Assembly: GCF_036108815.1 (NCBI RefSeq)
Contig: NZ_CP107985.1
Location: 2,852,001-2,916,000, forward strand
Direction of reading: 5' to 3'
Length of the DNA stretch: 64,000 bases
From: Streptomyces sp. NBC_00353
GTDB taxonomy: Bacteria; Actinomycetota; Actinomycetes; Streptomycetales; Streptomycetaceae
The notes below the pieces were generated by a model. The model was given only the letters and a program-made list of their open reading frames with translations. It did no database searches and was not told the DNA's origin. Below, one piece after another: positions 50,107 to 58,739 of the stretch. Each line of letters opens with the position of its first letter. The first letter of the stretch is position 1. A program made the position numbers and the translations under genes.

Positions 50107-52239
50107 TCAGCGCGGTCGCAGCGTACGCACCGCCTCGCGTGCCCGGTCGCGGAGTCGTTCGTCGGCCGGGGCGATGCCTGATTCAATTCCTGACGCCGTC
50201 ACCCGCAGGTCCCGCTCGGCGAGTGCGGTCAGCCGGCTCAGGTGGTCGTCGGTGAGTGCGGTCGGGCCGAGGGCGACCAGGGCTTCGATGGCGGTGACCG
50301 GTTCGGCGTCCGCCTCCGCGGAGTCCAGGAGCAGGCCGGCCAGCCGCGGGGCGTCGAGGGATTCGGGTGCGATCGCGTGCAGGGCGAGTACCGCGGCCGG
50401 GGTCTGTTGCCGGTCCGCCAGCAGGCCCTTCAGTGCGGGGACCAGCGGGCGGGCCGGCTCTCCGATGAGGGCCGCCGCTCGCGCGGCACGGATGAACGTC
50501 CAGCGCATCCAGGCCGGTTCGACCGCCGCGAGCACTCCGGCGAGCACGGGCACCGCTTCGTCCGCGTCACCGGTGATCCGCCACAGGGCGGCGGCGATCT
50601 CGACATCGCCGTCCAGCTGCGGGACGGTCCGGTTCACTCCGGGAGCGGTGAGCGCGGACCGCAGGGCGGGCACCAGATCGGCTGCCTCCGGGCCCAGCTC
50701 ACCGGCGATGCCCGCCGCCTCCCGCACGTCGAAACCGCCCGCGGCGAGCTGTACGGCCGTCGCCGCGAGGAGTGGGGCGATGTCGCCGGTCAGTTCGTGC
50801 ACCGCCCTGGCCGCCGCGAGCCTGCCCGCCTTCGGTCCGGAACGGGCCGCGGCGGTCAGCAGTTCCGCCGTCTTCGCGCGGTGCTCCGGCGGGCACACCG
50901 CCGCCAGCGCCTTCGGTACGACCTTCGGGAATCTCGGCAGTGCGGACCGGAGCTCGGGCAGGGCGGAGGACGCCCGGCTCCCCCAGCCGGCGAGCAGGAC
51001 CGTGAGCCAGATCGGCTCGTTCCCTTCGAGATCGCCGGCTCCGAGGCGGACACGGATCGCGTCCAGCAGTTCGGGGTCGTACGGGAACGAGGGGGCGACC
51101 GCCGCTCGGACCGGGAAGCCGCATGCGGCACCGAGCGCTCGCGGGCGCTGCCCCAGGTCGCGGGCGAGGAGCGGCGCGGCCTGCGCGGGTGCGACCGCGA
51201 CGAGGGCTTCGAGAGCCCGGTCCGCCGGATCACCTTCCCCTGCGGCGAGTCGGGCCAGTACCGGCGCGGCCGTCGCTCCATGGGCGCCCAGCTTCTTGAG
51301 GAGCGGGTACGCCGCAGGCACGGCGGCCGGGTCGGTGATCAGTGCGCGCACCGGTGCGGCCAGCCGTTCGGGAGCGCTGCGCGAGAGCCGGCAGGCGGTC
51401 TCGGCCGCCCACAGCGCCTCGGTACGGGCGTCGGGCTCGGGGCTGCGCAGTGCGGCGTCGAGCAGGGCGTACGCCGCTTCGCGGTCCGCAGGGGCGTCCC
51501 GGAGCAGCAGTGATTCGACCACATATTGCAGCGGTTCGTTGCGCTCCTGGTCGAGGCGGCTTGCGACAAGGCCGTCCGCCGGGAGGAGAGCCAGCATCGC
51601 GTCGTGGTGTGCGGGGGTCCAGGGCCGGCCGGCGTCGACACCGGCCAGCAGGGCCGCGATCCTCACCTCGCCCGTCTCGCCCGCCCCCATGGCTTCGGTC
51701 GCCTCGGTAGCGCTCCCTGCCGGGTCCAGATGAGCCATGGCACCGAGGAGTTCGGCCCGGACGAGGGGATCCGTCTCCTGCGCCCAGCGCCTCCGGAGCA
51801 CCGGCAGCACCTGACCGGACGCCCCCGTCATGGCCGCGGTCCACGCGGCGGCCTGCCGCAACCCGGGATTCTCGTCGGCAATCCAGCCCAGGACCAACGG
51901 CAGTTGGCCGACGACGGCCGCCCGGCAGGCGGCTTCGTCCGTCTCCCCCCGGTCCTCGCCGCCCTCCGCGATCCCGCCGAGCATCACCAGCAGGTCCTCC
52001 GTGCGGTGCCCGGCCTCCGCGAGCCGTGCCAGATACGGCACCGCGCGGGCCGTCGCCTCGTAGACCGATCCCTGATGCAGGATGCTGCCGTACAGCTCGG
52101 AGAGCGCCTCGGACGCCTCGTCCTCGTCCCCGGCAAGCGCCCGCAGGCAGTCGGGCACATCGGCGGCGCTTCCGTACGCATGCTGCAGCTCAGCCCAGGG
52201 CTGGGCGTCGACCTCGGCGAAGAACAGTGCGAGTTCCAT
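50107..52239 (-). CDS. large HEAT/ARM-repeat protein
   Basis: 710 residues composed almost wholly of alpha-helical pairs rich in Ala, Leu, Glu: repeats such as ENPGLRQAAAWTAAMTGASG, TDPLVRAELLGAMAHLDPAG, DPADRALEALVAVAPAQAAP, FDVREAAGIAGELGPEAADL, MRWTFIRAARAAALIGEPAR. No catalytic domain or membrane segment is seen; probably a protein-binding scaffold in the cytoplasm. ATG 52239 (MELALFFAEVDAQPWAELQH) starts in sequence conserved in similar Streptomyces proteins; upstream frame is not protein-like. Confidence 0.82.
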   Translation of the reverse strand: MELALFFAEVDAQPWAELQHAYGSAADVPDCLRALAGDEDEASEALSELYGSILHQGSVYEATARAVPYLARLAEAGHRTEDLLVMLGGIAEGGEDRGETDEAACRAAVVGQLPLVLGWIADENPGLRQAAAWTAAMTGASGQVLPVLRRRWAQETDPLVRAELLGAMAHLDPAGSATEATEAMGAGETGEVRIAALLAGVDAGRPWTPAHHDAMLALLPADGLVASRLDQERNEPLQYVVESLLLRDAPADREAAYALLDAALRSPEPDARTEALWAAETACRLSRSAPERLAAPVRALITDPAAVPAAYPLLKKLGAHGATAAPVLARLAAGEGDPADRALEALVAVAPAQAAPLLARDLGQRPRALGAACGFPVRAAVAPSFPYDPELLDAIRVRLGAGDLEGNEPIWLTVLLAGWGSRASSALPELRSALPRFPKVVPKALAAVCPPEHRAKTAELLTAAARSGPKAGRLAAARAVHELTGDIAPLLAATAVQLAAGGFDVREAAGIAGELGPEAADLVPALRSALTAPGVNRTVPQLDGDVEIAAALWRITGDADEAVPVLAGVLAAVEPAWMRWTFIRAARAAALIGEPARPLVPALKGLLADRQQTPAAVLALHAIAPESLDAPRLAGLLLDSAEADAEPVTAIEALVALGPTALTDDHLSRLTALAERDLRVTASGIESGIAPADERLRDRAREAVRTLRPR

Positions 52240-52301
52240 GGAAAAGATCTTTTCACCCGGAACTGACAATGCCCCGGCAGCGGCCGCCCCGGCCGCACGG
52301 G

Positions 52302-52985
52302 TCAGCTGGTGAAGAACTCGGTGATCTGCTGGGCGACCTGGTCGGCGTGGGTCTCGTGGACCCGGTGGCCGCCGCCGAGCGTGATCAGTCGGCAGTCCGG
52401 GATCAGGGAGGCCATGTCGGCCAGCCGGCCCTGCGGCATGGTGCTCTCCGGGCCGCCGGCGATCATCAGCGTGGGTGCGACGATCTCGCCGAGACCGTCC
52501 GCCCACTGCGGGTCAGGGTCGGCGATCCGGGCCCGGATGGGTGCGACGACGTTCCAGTCGTAGTCGACCGGCCCTTCGGGTTCCGCTGCGGGCCTCGGCT
52601 CACTGGGGAACGGCGGCGGGGTCTCCACCAGCACCAGCCGCTCCACCCGGTCCGCGTGCTCCTGGGCCAGCAGGTGGGCGACGACGCCGCCCATGGAGTG
52701 GCCCACCAGGCCGACACGGTCGAGCTCGCACTCGTCGAGGAAGCCGAGGACGTCGTCCCGCATCAGCTCGAAGGAGTACTCGTCGGGCCAGTCGCTCTCC
52801 CCGTGCCCGCGCAGATCGAGGGCGTACACCCGCCATTCCTCACCCAGCAGGCTCCCGACCGCTTCCCAGCTCGCGGCGGAACCGCCGAGGCCGTGCAACA
52901 GCACGACGGGCGAGCCGAACGGGTCGCCCCAGGTCCGGTACGCCAGCCGCACATCACCGACATCCACAACAGACTCATCTTCCAT
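52302..52985 (-). CDS. alpha/beta hydrolase
   Basis: 227 residues with a complete triad: oxyanion loop VVLLHGLGGSAASWEAVGSL, nucleophile elbow LVGHSMGGVVAHLLAQEH, acid region in the C-terminal strand (TLMIAGGPEST) and catalytic His in ITLGGGHRVHETHADQV. Somewhat short because the lid is small. Esterase or C-C hydrolase of unknown substrate. The start ATG 52985 is divergent from the first chitosanase gene with 60 bp between. Confidence 0.88.
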   Translation of the reverse strand: MEDESVVDVGDVRLAYRTWGDPFGSPVVLLHGLGGSAASWEAVGSLLGEEWRVYALDLRGHGESDWPDEYSFELMRDDVLGFLDECELDRVGLVGHSMGGVVAHLLAQEHADRVERLVLVETPPPFPSEPRPAAEPEGPVDYDWNVVAPIRARIADPDPQWADGLGEIVAPTLMIAGGPESTMPQGRLADMASLIPDCRLITLGGGHRVHETHADQVAQQITEFFTS

Positions 52986-53045
52986 ACCCCTGACGCTACA
53001 GCCGAATGGATCAAGATCCTCCTCCGCACCTGGCAGGCTGGCAGA

Positions 53046-53891
53046 GTGAAGTTCGTTCCACGTTCCCGTCTCGCCCCCGCCAGGGCCCTCGTCACGGCTC
53101 TTGTGACGGCTCTCGTCGTGCTGTCCGCATGCTTCGCGTCCGGGGCCGGTTCGGGAAGGGGTCCCGTGGGGCCCGGGCTCGACGATCCGGCGAAGAAGGA
53201 GATCGCCATGCAGCTGATCTCCAGCGCGGAGAACTCCACACTCGACTGGAAGGCCCAGTACAAGTACATCCAGGACATCGGCGACGGCCGCGGCTACACC
53301 GCGGGCATCATCGGATTCTGCTCCGGCACCGGCGACATGCTGAACGTCGTCGAACGGTACGCGGCGACCCGCCCCGGCAATCCGCTGGAACGGTTCCTGC
53401 CCGCTCTGCGCGCGGTGCAGGGCAGCGATGCGCACGACGGCCTCGGGCGCCCGTTCACCGACGCATGGGTGGAGGCAGCCGCCGACCCCGCGTTCCGGTC
53501 GGCGCAGGACGCCGAACGGGACAGCTCATACTTCGATCCGGCGGTCGGACAGGGAAAGGACGATGGTCTCGGCGCCCTGGGCCAGTTCATCTACTACGAC
53601 GCCTATGTGATGCACGGGTCCGCCGACTCGAATGGCACGGTCGGCTTCCGTACGATGCGCCGCGAGGCTCTGGCCGCCGCCGAACCGCCGTCCCGGGGCG
53701 GCGACGAGGTGACGTATCTGAACGCCTTCCTCGATGCCCGGGTCGCCGCCATCCGCGAGGAACCCTCGCACTCCGACACCAGTCGCGTCGAAACGGAGCA
53801 GCGGGTCTTCGTACGCGAGGGCAGACTCCAGCTGGGAACGCCGCTGAAGTGGAAGGTGTACGGCGACAGCTACCGTATCGACGGGCCCTGA
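53046..53891 (+). CDS. GH46 chitosanase 1
   Basis: 281 residues. Signal peptide with an Ala/Val-rich core (ALVTALVTALVVLSACFASG; the LSAC could be a lipobox, making it surface-anchored). Mature GH46 domain: KKEIAMQLISSAENSTLDWK with the catalytic acid Glu, YIQDIGDGRGYTAGIIGFCS with the catalytic Asp and the substrate-binding Arg/Thr, then FIYYDAYVMHG and a C-terminal LKWKVYGDSYRI. It hydrolyses chitosan outside the cell. Start GTG has only a weak ribosome-binding site. Confidence 0.9.
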   Translation: MKFVPRSRLAPARALVTALVTALVVLSACFASGAGSGRGPVGPGLDDPAKKEIAMQLISSAENSTLDWKAQYKYIQDIGDGRGYTAGIIGFCSGTGDMLNVVERYAATRPGNPLERFLPALRAVQGSDAHDGLGRPFTDAWVEAAADPAFRSAQDAERDSSYFDPAVGQGKDDGLGALGQFIYYDAYVMHGSADSNGTVGFRTMRREALAAAEPPSRGGDEVTYLNAFLDARVAAIREEPSHSDTSRVETEQRVFVREGRLQLGTPLKWKVYGDSYRIDGP

Positions 53892-54081
53892 CCCCGCGAT
53901 TGGCGGTCTGCACGTCGACGAAGACGGGGTCAAAATCTCAACTGCCGTGCCCAGTAGGGGCATTGGGCCGTGGGCGACCTGCAGGGTGACCCCACGGGCG
54001 TATGGATCCACGTGCCTACCCCGACTGCTGACAGCCATCGGCCAGAAGGTGTCCGCCCCTGATCCGCAGGCCGCTCCGTAC

Positions 54082-54118
54082 GGCCCCGCACCGCGCGTCC
54101 GGCGCGTGGTGCGGGGCC
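54082..54118. terminator. terminator after chitosanase 1
   Basis: GGCCCCGCACC-N15-GGTGCGGGGCC, 11-bp perfect stem followed by TTTCC; the loop holds a further GCGCG/CGCGC-type pairing. Confidence 0.75.
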
Positions 54119-54167
54119 TTTCCGTAGCCGGAGCCGGACTCAACTCGCTTGCGCCGAAGGAGTGGAT

Positions 54168-54218
54168 GACTCTCACTCCACCACGACTCTCACTCCACTC
54201 TGATAGGAAAGCTTCCTA
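54168..54218 (+). promoter_or_regulatory. chitosanase 2 promoter region with repeats and operator-like palindrome
   Basis: GACTCTCACTCCAC occurs at 54168-54181 and 54185-54198. TAGGAA-AGC-TTCCTA at 54204-54218 is a 6-3-6 inverted repeat 37 bp before the start. GH46 chitosanase genes in Streptomyces are repressed by the ROK-family protein CsnR at short palindromes in this position (established); identity with that operator is my inference. Confidence 0.5.
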
Positions 54219-54254
54219 GCGGATCCGGAACGACGAACTCCCTCTGGAGGAATG

Positions 54255-55217
54255 GTGCCCGCTTCCCATCGGCACGCCGCACGTCGCGACCCTCGCCCCG
54301 CACGGCTCGCGCTGGTCGCATTCGGGGTGACCCTCACGGCGTCACCCACCACCGCCAACGCCGGTGCCCCTACACATCCGGCCGTGCGCCAGGAGGTCTC
54401 CGCGACCCGGCACAACGCCGGTGTCCCCACGCATCCGCCCGTGCGCCCGGAGGTCTCCGCCACCCGGCAGGCGGCTGCCGCCACCCGGCGGGCGGCTGCC
54501 GCCACCGGGCTGGACGATCCGGCGAAGAAGGAGATCGCCATGCAGCTGATCTCCAGCGCGGAGAACTCCACACTCAACTGGAAGGCGCAGTACACGTACA
54601 TCGAGGACGTCGGCGACGGCTGCGGCTACACCGCGGGCATCATCGGCTTCTGCTCCGGCACCGGCGACATGCTCGACCTCGTCGAGATGTACACCCAGCG
54701 CAAGCCGGGCAACGTCCTCGCGAAGTATCTGCCCGCTCTGCGGGAGGTGAACGGCACCGACTCGCACGACGGCCTCGACCCCAACTTCGCCGAGGACTGG
54801 GCGACCGCGGCGTCGGACCCGGCGTTCGAGCAGGCGCAGAACGACGAGCGGGACCGGGTCTACTTCAACCCGGCGGTCAGCCGGGGCAAGGCCGACGGCA
54901 TCGGCACGCTCGGCCAGTTCGCGTACTACGACGCCATCGTCATGCACGGCGACGGCGACGGCGACGACGGCACCAGCTTCAGTGCCATCCGCGAGCGCGC
55001 TCTCGCCAAGGCGAAGCCGCCGGCCCAGGGCGGCAACGAGGTCACCTACCTGAATGCCTTCCTGGACGCGCGGGTCTGGGCGATGCAGCAGGTGGAGGCC
55101 CACTCGGACACCAGCCGGGTGGACACCGCCCAGCGGGTCTTCCTGAACAACGGGAATCTGAACCTGGATCCGCCGCTCGACTGGAAGGTCTACGGCGACA
55201 GCTACCACATCGGCTGA
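54255..55217 (+). CDS. GH46 chitosanase 2, active-site Arg replaced by Cys
   Basis: 320 residues. A Sec-type signal (RLALVAFGVTLTASPTTANA), then an unusual ~50-residue Ala/Thr/Pro/Arg linker with two direct repeats of PTHPxVRxEVSATR, then the chitosanase domain. Catalytic Glu in SSAENSTLNWK and Asp in DVGDGCGYTAGI are present, but the Arg of the invariant GDGRGYT is Cys (TGC instead of CGC). The paralogue next door keeps Arg. The start is taken as GTG 54255, 4 nt after GGAGG; ATG 54252 would be too close. Confidence 0.88.
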   Translation: MPASHRHAARRDPRPARLALVAFGVTLTASPTTANAGAPTHPAVRQEVSATRHNAGVPTHPPVRPEVSATRQAAAATRRAAAATGLDDPAKKEIAMQLISSAENSTLNWKAQYTYIEDVGDGCGYTAGIIGFCSGTGDMLDLVEMYTQRKPGNVLAKYLPALREVNGTDSHDGLDPNFAEDWATAASDPAFEQAQNDERDRVYFNPAVSRGKADGIGTLGQFAYYDAIVMHGDGDGDDGTSFSAIRERALAKAKPPAQGGNEVTYLNAFLDARVWAMQQVEAHSDTSRVDTAQRVFLNNGNLNLDPPLDWKVYGDSYHIG

Positions 55218-55287
55218 GCCCTGCCGCGATACGCCGGTGGCGCGTACGGCACTCGCCGTACGCGCCACTGCGTCGTACCGGATGCGC

Positions 55288-56730
55288 TCAGTGCGCGCCC
55301 ACCGGAGTCGCTGCCGCAGCCTCGGAGGACTCCTCCGCCACCGGTTCCGGCTTCCTGCCCAGGTGGTTGAAGACCAGATTGAGAACGATCGCCACGACGC
55401 ACCCGGTGGAGATCCCCGAGTCCAGCACGACGAGGAGATCCTTGGGGAACGCGTGGTAGAACTCCGGTGCGGCGATCGGGATGAGGCCGATACCGACGGC
55501 GGCCGCCACGATCAGCGCGTTCTCGCCCTTCTCCAGGGCCGCGCCGGCCAGCGTCTGGATGCCGCTCGCGGCGACCGAGCCGAAGAGCACGATGCCCGCA
55601 CCACCGAGCACCGGCAGCGGCACGAGCGCGATGACGGACGCGCCGACCGGTACCAGGCCGAGCACGATGAGGATGCCACCGCCCGCGGCGACGACGAATC
55701 GGCTGCGTACCTTGGTCATCGCCACGAGACCGATGTTCTGCGCGAAGGCGCTGCACATGAAGCCGTTGAAGAGCGGGCTGACGGCGCTGCCCAGGGTGTC
55801 GGCGCGCAGACCTCCCTCGATGGTCCGCTCGTCCGCCGGACGGCCGACGATCTTGCCGAGTGCCAGCATGTCCGCGGTGGACTCGGTCATGCAGACCAGC
55901 ATCACGATGCACATGGAGACGATGGCGGCGATCTCGAACTGCGGCGCCCCGAAGTGGAACGGGGTGGGGAAGCCGATCAGGTCGGCGTCCTTGATCGCGC
56001 CGAAGTCGGTGATGCCGACCGGGATCGCGATCAGGGTGCCGGCGACCAGTCCGAGCAGGATCGCGATCTGCTGGAGGAAGCCGCGCAGCAGTTTGCGCAG
56101 CACGAGGACGATCACCAGGGTGAGGGCCGCCATGGCGATATTGGTCGTCGACCCGTATCCGTCGGCCGTGGCGTTGCCGCCCTGGGACCAGTTGAAGGCG
56201 ACCGGCAGCAGGGAGACGCCGATCAGGGTGATGACGGTGCCGGTGACGACGGGCGGGAAGAAGCGGACCAGTTTGCAGAAGTAGGGGGCGAGGACGAAGC
56301 CGAGCAGGCCGGCCACGATGATCGCGCCGAAGATGACGGCGATGCCGTCGTGTCCGCGGTCCTTGCCGATCGCGATCATCGGTGTCACACCGGCGAACGA
56401 GACGCCGTTGACGAACGGCAGCCGGGCGCCGATGCGCCAGAAGCCGAGGGTCTGGAGCAGGGTGGCGATGCCGGCGGTGAAGAGGCTCGCCCCCATCAGG
56501 AAGGCGGTCTCCTTGGGGGTGAGGCCCACCGCGGGTCCCACGATCATGGGCGGGGCCACCACGCCCGCGTACATCGCGGCCACGTGCTGCAGTCCGCTGG
56601 TGAACATCTTCAGTGGGGGGAGGGTCTCGTCGACCGGATGGCTGCCGTCGGCGACCTGCGGGTCGTCCCGTATCGGCTCCTGGTCGGGTCCTGCGACTGC
56701 GTCGTTGCGAAACCTGGGCTGTGCTGCCAC
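55288..56730 (-). CDS. NCS2 purine (uracil-xanthine) permease
   Basis: 480 residues with about 12-14 helices and NCS2 landmarks: LQHVAAMYAGVVAPPMIVG near the N-terminus, FFPPVVTGTVITLIGVSLLP, the motif region CMTESTADMLALGKIVGR (TM8 Glu typical of xanthine/urate carriers), and AFAQNIGLVAMTKVRSRFV (TM10 Q-N/T-G). It imports xanthine, urate or related purines by proton symport. GTG 56730 preceded by GGAGGAA. Faces the same way as the deaminase and uricase genes. Confidence 0.93.
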   Translation of the reverse strand: MAAQPRFRNDAVAGPDQEPIRDDPQVADGSHPVDETLPPLKMFTSGLQHVAAMYAGVVAPPMIVGPAVGLTPKETAFLMGASLFTAGIATLLQTLGFWRIGARLPFVNGVSFAGVTPMIAIGKDRGHDGIAVIFGAIIVAGLLGFVLAPYFCKLVRFFPPVVTGTVITLIGVSLLPVAFNWSQGGNATADGYGSTTNIAMAALTLVIVLVLRKLLRGFLQQIAILLGLVAGTLIAIPVGITDFGAIKDADLIGFPTPFHFGAPQFEIAAIVSMCIVMLVCMTESTADMLALGKIVGRPADERTIEGGLRADTLGSAVSPLFNGFMCSAFAQNIGLVAMTKVRSRFVVAAGGGILIVLGLVPVGASVIALVPLPVLGGAGIVLFGSVAASGIQTLAGAALEKGENALIVAAAVGIGLIPIAAPEFYHAFPKDLLVVLDSGISTGCVVAIVLNLVFNHLGRKPEPVAEESSEAAAATPVGAH

Positions 56731-56836
56731 GGCGGTTCCTCCGGTCGGTTACACGTCAAAGCGACGCGGGTGTCTGGGAGGTGGTGCGTTGGTGCAGGTG
56801 GGGCAGGTCGTGCAGCTGATGCGGCAGCTTCGGTCA

Positions 56837-56882
56837 CCGGTCCGGCGGGCGCGTACGTCTGCGTACGTGCCCGCCGGACCGG
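56837..56882. terminator. terminator after deaminase gene
   Basis: 14-bp perfect stem CCGGTCCGGCGGGC with an 18-nt loop that contains GCGTACGT twice. It lies 86 bp downstream of the minus-strand deaminase and before the permease. Confidence 0.8.
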
Positions 56883-56967
56883 CTGCCGTGGACCCCGCTC
56901 GGGCCCACGGCGGCCGGCCAAGGGCCGTCCCCCTTCGGCCGGCGGTTCTCGGGGGCGCCCCGGAGCG

Positions 56968-58356
56968 TCAGGCTCCGGCGGCGATCTGCGCGAGGCGGCG
57001 GGCCTCGTCGCGGGTGGTGCGCGCGATGGCGTCCTCGTCCACCGTGGTCAGGTGGTTGCTCTCGACGACCGTCTTCCCGTCGACGAGGGAGAGGGTGACG
57101 GGGGCCGCCGCGCCGAACACGAGCGCGGTGACCGGGTCGGCGATGGAGGAGTGGGCGAGGGTGTCCAGCTTCCAGAGCACCAGGTCGGCGAGCTTGCCGA
57201 CCTCCAGGGAGCCGATCTGGTCGGCGCGGCCGAGTACCTGGGCGCCGCCGTACGTGCCCAGACGCAAGGCCTGACGGGCATTCAGGGCCCGTTCGCGGTG
57301 GGCGCCGAGCCGGTTGATGAGGAGGGCGTTGCGCAGTTCGGTGTGGAGCTCACCGGACTCGTTGGAGGCGGTGCCGTCGACGCCGAGGCCCACCGGGACA
57401 CCCGCGGCGAGCATGTCGGGGACCCGGGCGATGCCTGCGGCGAGGCGCGCGTTGGAGGACGGGCAGTGCGCGACGCCCGTTCCGGTACGGGCGAAGGCGG
57501 CGATGTCGGAGTCGTTCATATGGACGCAGTGCGCCATCCACACGTCGTTGCCGAGCCAGCCCGTCGACTCGAAATAGTCGGTCGGGCCCATCCCGAACAG
57601 CTCGTGGCAGAACTTCTCCTCCTCCACGGTCTCCGAGCCGTGGGTGTGCATCCGGACGCCGCGGCGGCGGGCCAACTCGGCTCCCTGCCGAAGCAGTTCG
57701 GTGGAGATGGAGAAGGGCGAGCAGGGCGCGACGGCGATCTGGGTCATCGAGTCGAACGATCCGTCGTGGTGCGCGTCGATGGTCGCCTCGGTGGCGGCGA
57801 GCGCACCGTCGAGCGTCTCGACGGCGAAGTCCGGCGGGAGTCCGCCGTCCTTCTGGCTGCGGTCCATGGAGCCGCGGGCGAGGGTGAACCGTACGCCCAT
57901 GTCGCGGGCCGCCCCGATGATGGCGCCGGACAGGTCGCCGGAGCCCTGCGGGTAGACGTAGTGGTGGTCCATGGCGGTGGTGACGCCGCCGCGGACCATC
58001 ATCGCGAGCGAGCCCTGCGCGGCCGCGCGGACCATCGGCTCGTCGATGCGCGCCCATGTCGGATAGAGCGCGACCAGCCAGTCGAAGAGGTTGTGGTCGG
58101 TCGCCAGGCCCCTGGTGATCCACTGGTAGAAGTGGTGGTGGGTGTTGATCAGGCCGGGAGTGACAAGGTGCCCGGCGCCGTCGATGCGTCGTACGACATT
58201 CTCCAGACCCTCGGGGGCCCGGCCGGCGCCGACGTGCTCGATGCGGTTGCCCGCGACGACCACATGGCCCGAGGCGTACTCGGTGTCGTCGGCGTCGACG
58301 GTCGCGATCGAACAGTTCTCGATGACGATGCGTTCCACACGATCAGGGGCTGCCAT
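56968..58356 (-). CDS. 8-oxoguanine / guanine-type deaminase
   Basis: 462 residues of the TrzN/AtzA-like amidohydrolase group: LVTPGLINTHHHFYQWITRG (HxH zinc site), GVTTAMDHHYVYPQGSG, RGVRMHTHGSETVEEEKFCH, DVWMAHCVHMNDSDI, GLGVDGTASNESGELHTELR and a final PVTLSLVDGKTVVESNHL. This is the arrangement of 8-oxoguanine deaminases in actinobacterial purine clusters; substrate (8-oxoguanine, giving urate, or guanine) cannot be settled by sequence reading. ATG 58356 with AAGGAAG upstream. Confidence 0.88.
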   Translation of the reverse strand: MAAPDRVERIVIENCSIATVDADDTEYASGHVVVAGNRIEHVGAGRAPEGLENVVRRIDGAGHLVTPGLINTHHHFYQWITRGLATDHNLFDWLVALYPTWARIDEPMVRAAAQGSLAMMVRGGVTTAMDHHYVYPQGSGDLSGAIIGAARDMGVRFTLARGSMDRSQKDGGLPPDFAVETLDGALAATEATIDAHHDGSFDSMTQIAVAPCSPFSISTELLRQGAELARRRGVRMHTHGSETVEEEKFCHELFGMGPTDYFESTGWLGNDVWMAHCVHMNDSDIAAFARTGTGVAHCPSSNARLAAGIARVPDMLAAGVPVGLGVDGTASNESGELHTELRNALLINRLGAHRERALNARQALRLGTYGGAQVLGRADQIGSLEVGKLADLVLWKLDTLAHSSIADPVTALVFGAAAPVTLSLVDGKTVVESNHLTTVDEDAIARTTRDEARRLAQIAAGA

Positions 58357-58401
58357 GGCGCTTCCTTCTTCTCTCTGCAGGGACGTGGGCACGGCAGGAC
58401 C

Positions 58402-58674
58402 CTAGGAGGATTTGAGTGCCACAGCCGTGCGGCCGTGGGTGCCGAGATGATGGAGGAACAGGTTGAGCGGGACGCCGACGAGCGCTCCCGCACCGATCCC
58501 GGAGCGCGGCACGGTCCGCGCCCAGGACGGCGATCCGGTGTGGAGGCCGGGCCCGGCGGGCGTCAGCGGGACGGTGGCGGGTCCGGCGGTCAGCAGGCCG
58601 GCCGGATGGGCGGAGCTCTCCGGGGGTGCGGTGCGCGGGCCTTCTGCTGCCGGCCCCGTTGCGTGCTGTGCCAT
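58402..58674 (-). CDS. 90-residue hypothetical protein between deaminase and uricase
   Basis: ATG 58674 with GGAGGG and 8-nt spacing. The product starts MAQHATGPAAEGPRTAPPES and is Pro/Ala/Gly-rich; the last third (IGAGALVGVPLNLFLHHLGT) looks more structured. It lies in the operon between uricase and deaminase with normal spacing (65 and 45 bp). No family recognised; could also be untranslated spacer. Confidence 0.4.
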   Translation of the reverse strand: MAQHATGPAAEGPRTAPPESSAHPAGLLTAGPATVPLTPAGPGLHTGSPSWARTVPRSGIGAGALVGVPLNLFLHHLGTHGRTAVALKSS

Positions 58675-58739
58675 GGGGGGTTCCCTCCGGTCCGGCCGGT
58701 CCCCGCCCGTCGGCGGACGGGGACCGGCTCGGTGCCGCG

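Larger units (their letters stand above)
53892..54254. other. intergenic region between chitosanase genes
   Basis: 363 bp holding the terminator at 54082-54118 and the repeats of the second chitosanase promoter at 54168-54218; nothing else recognised. Confidence 0.6.
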
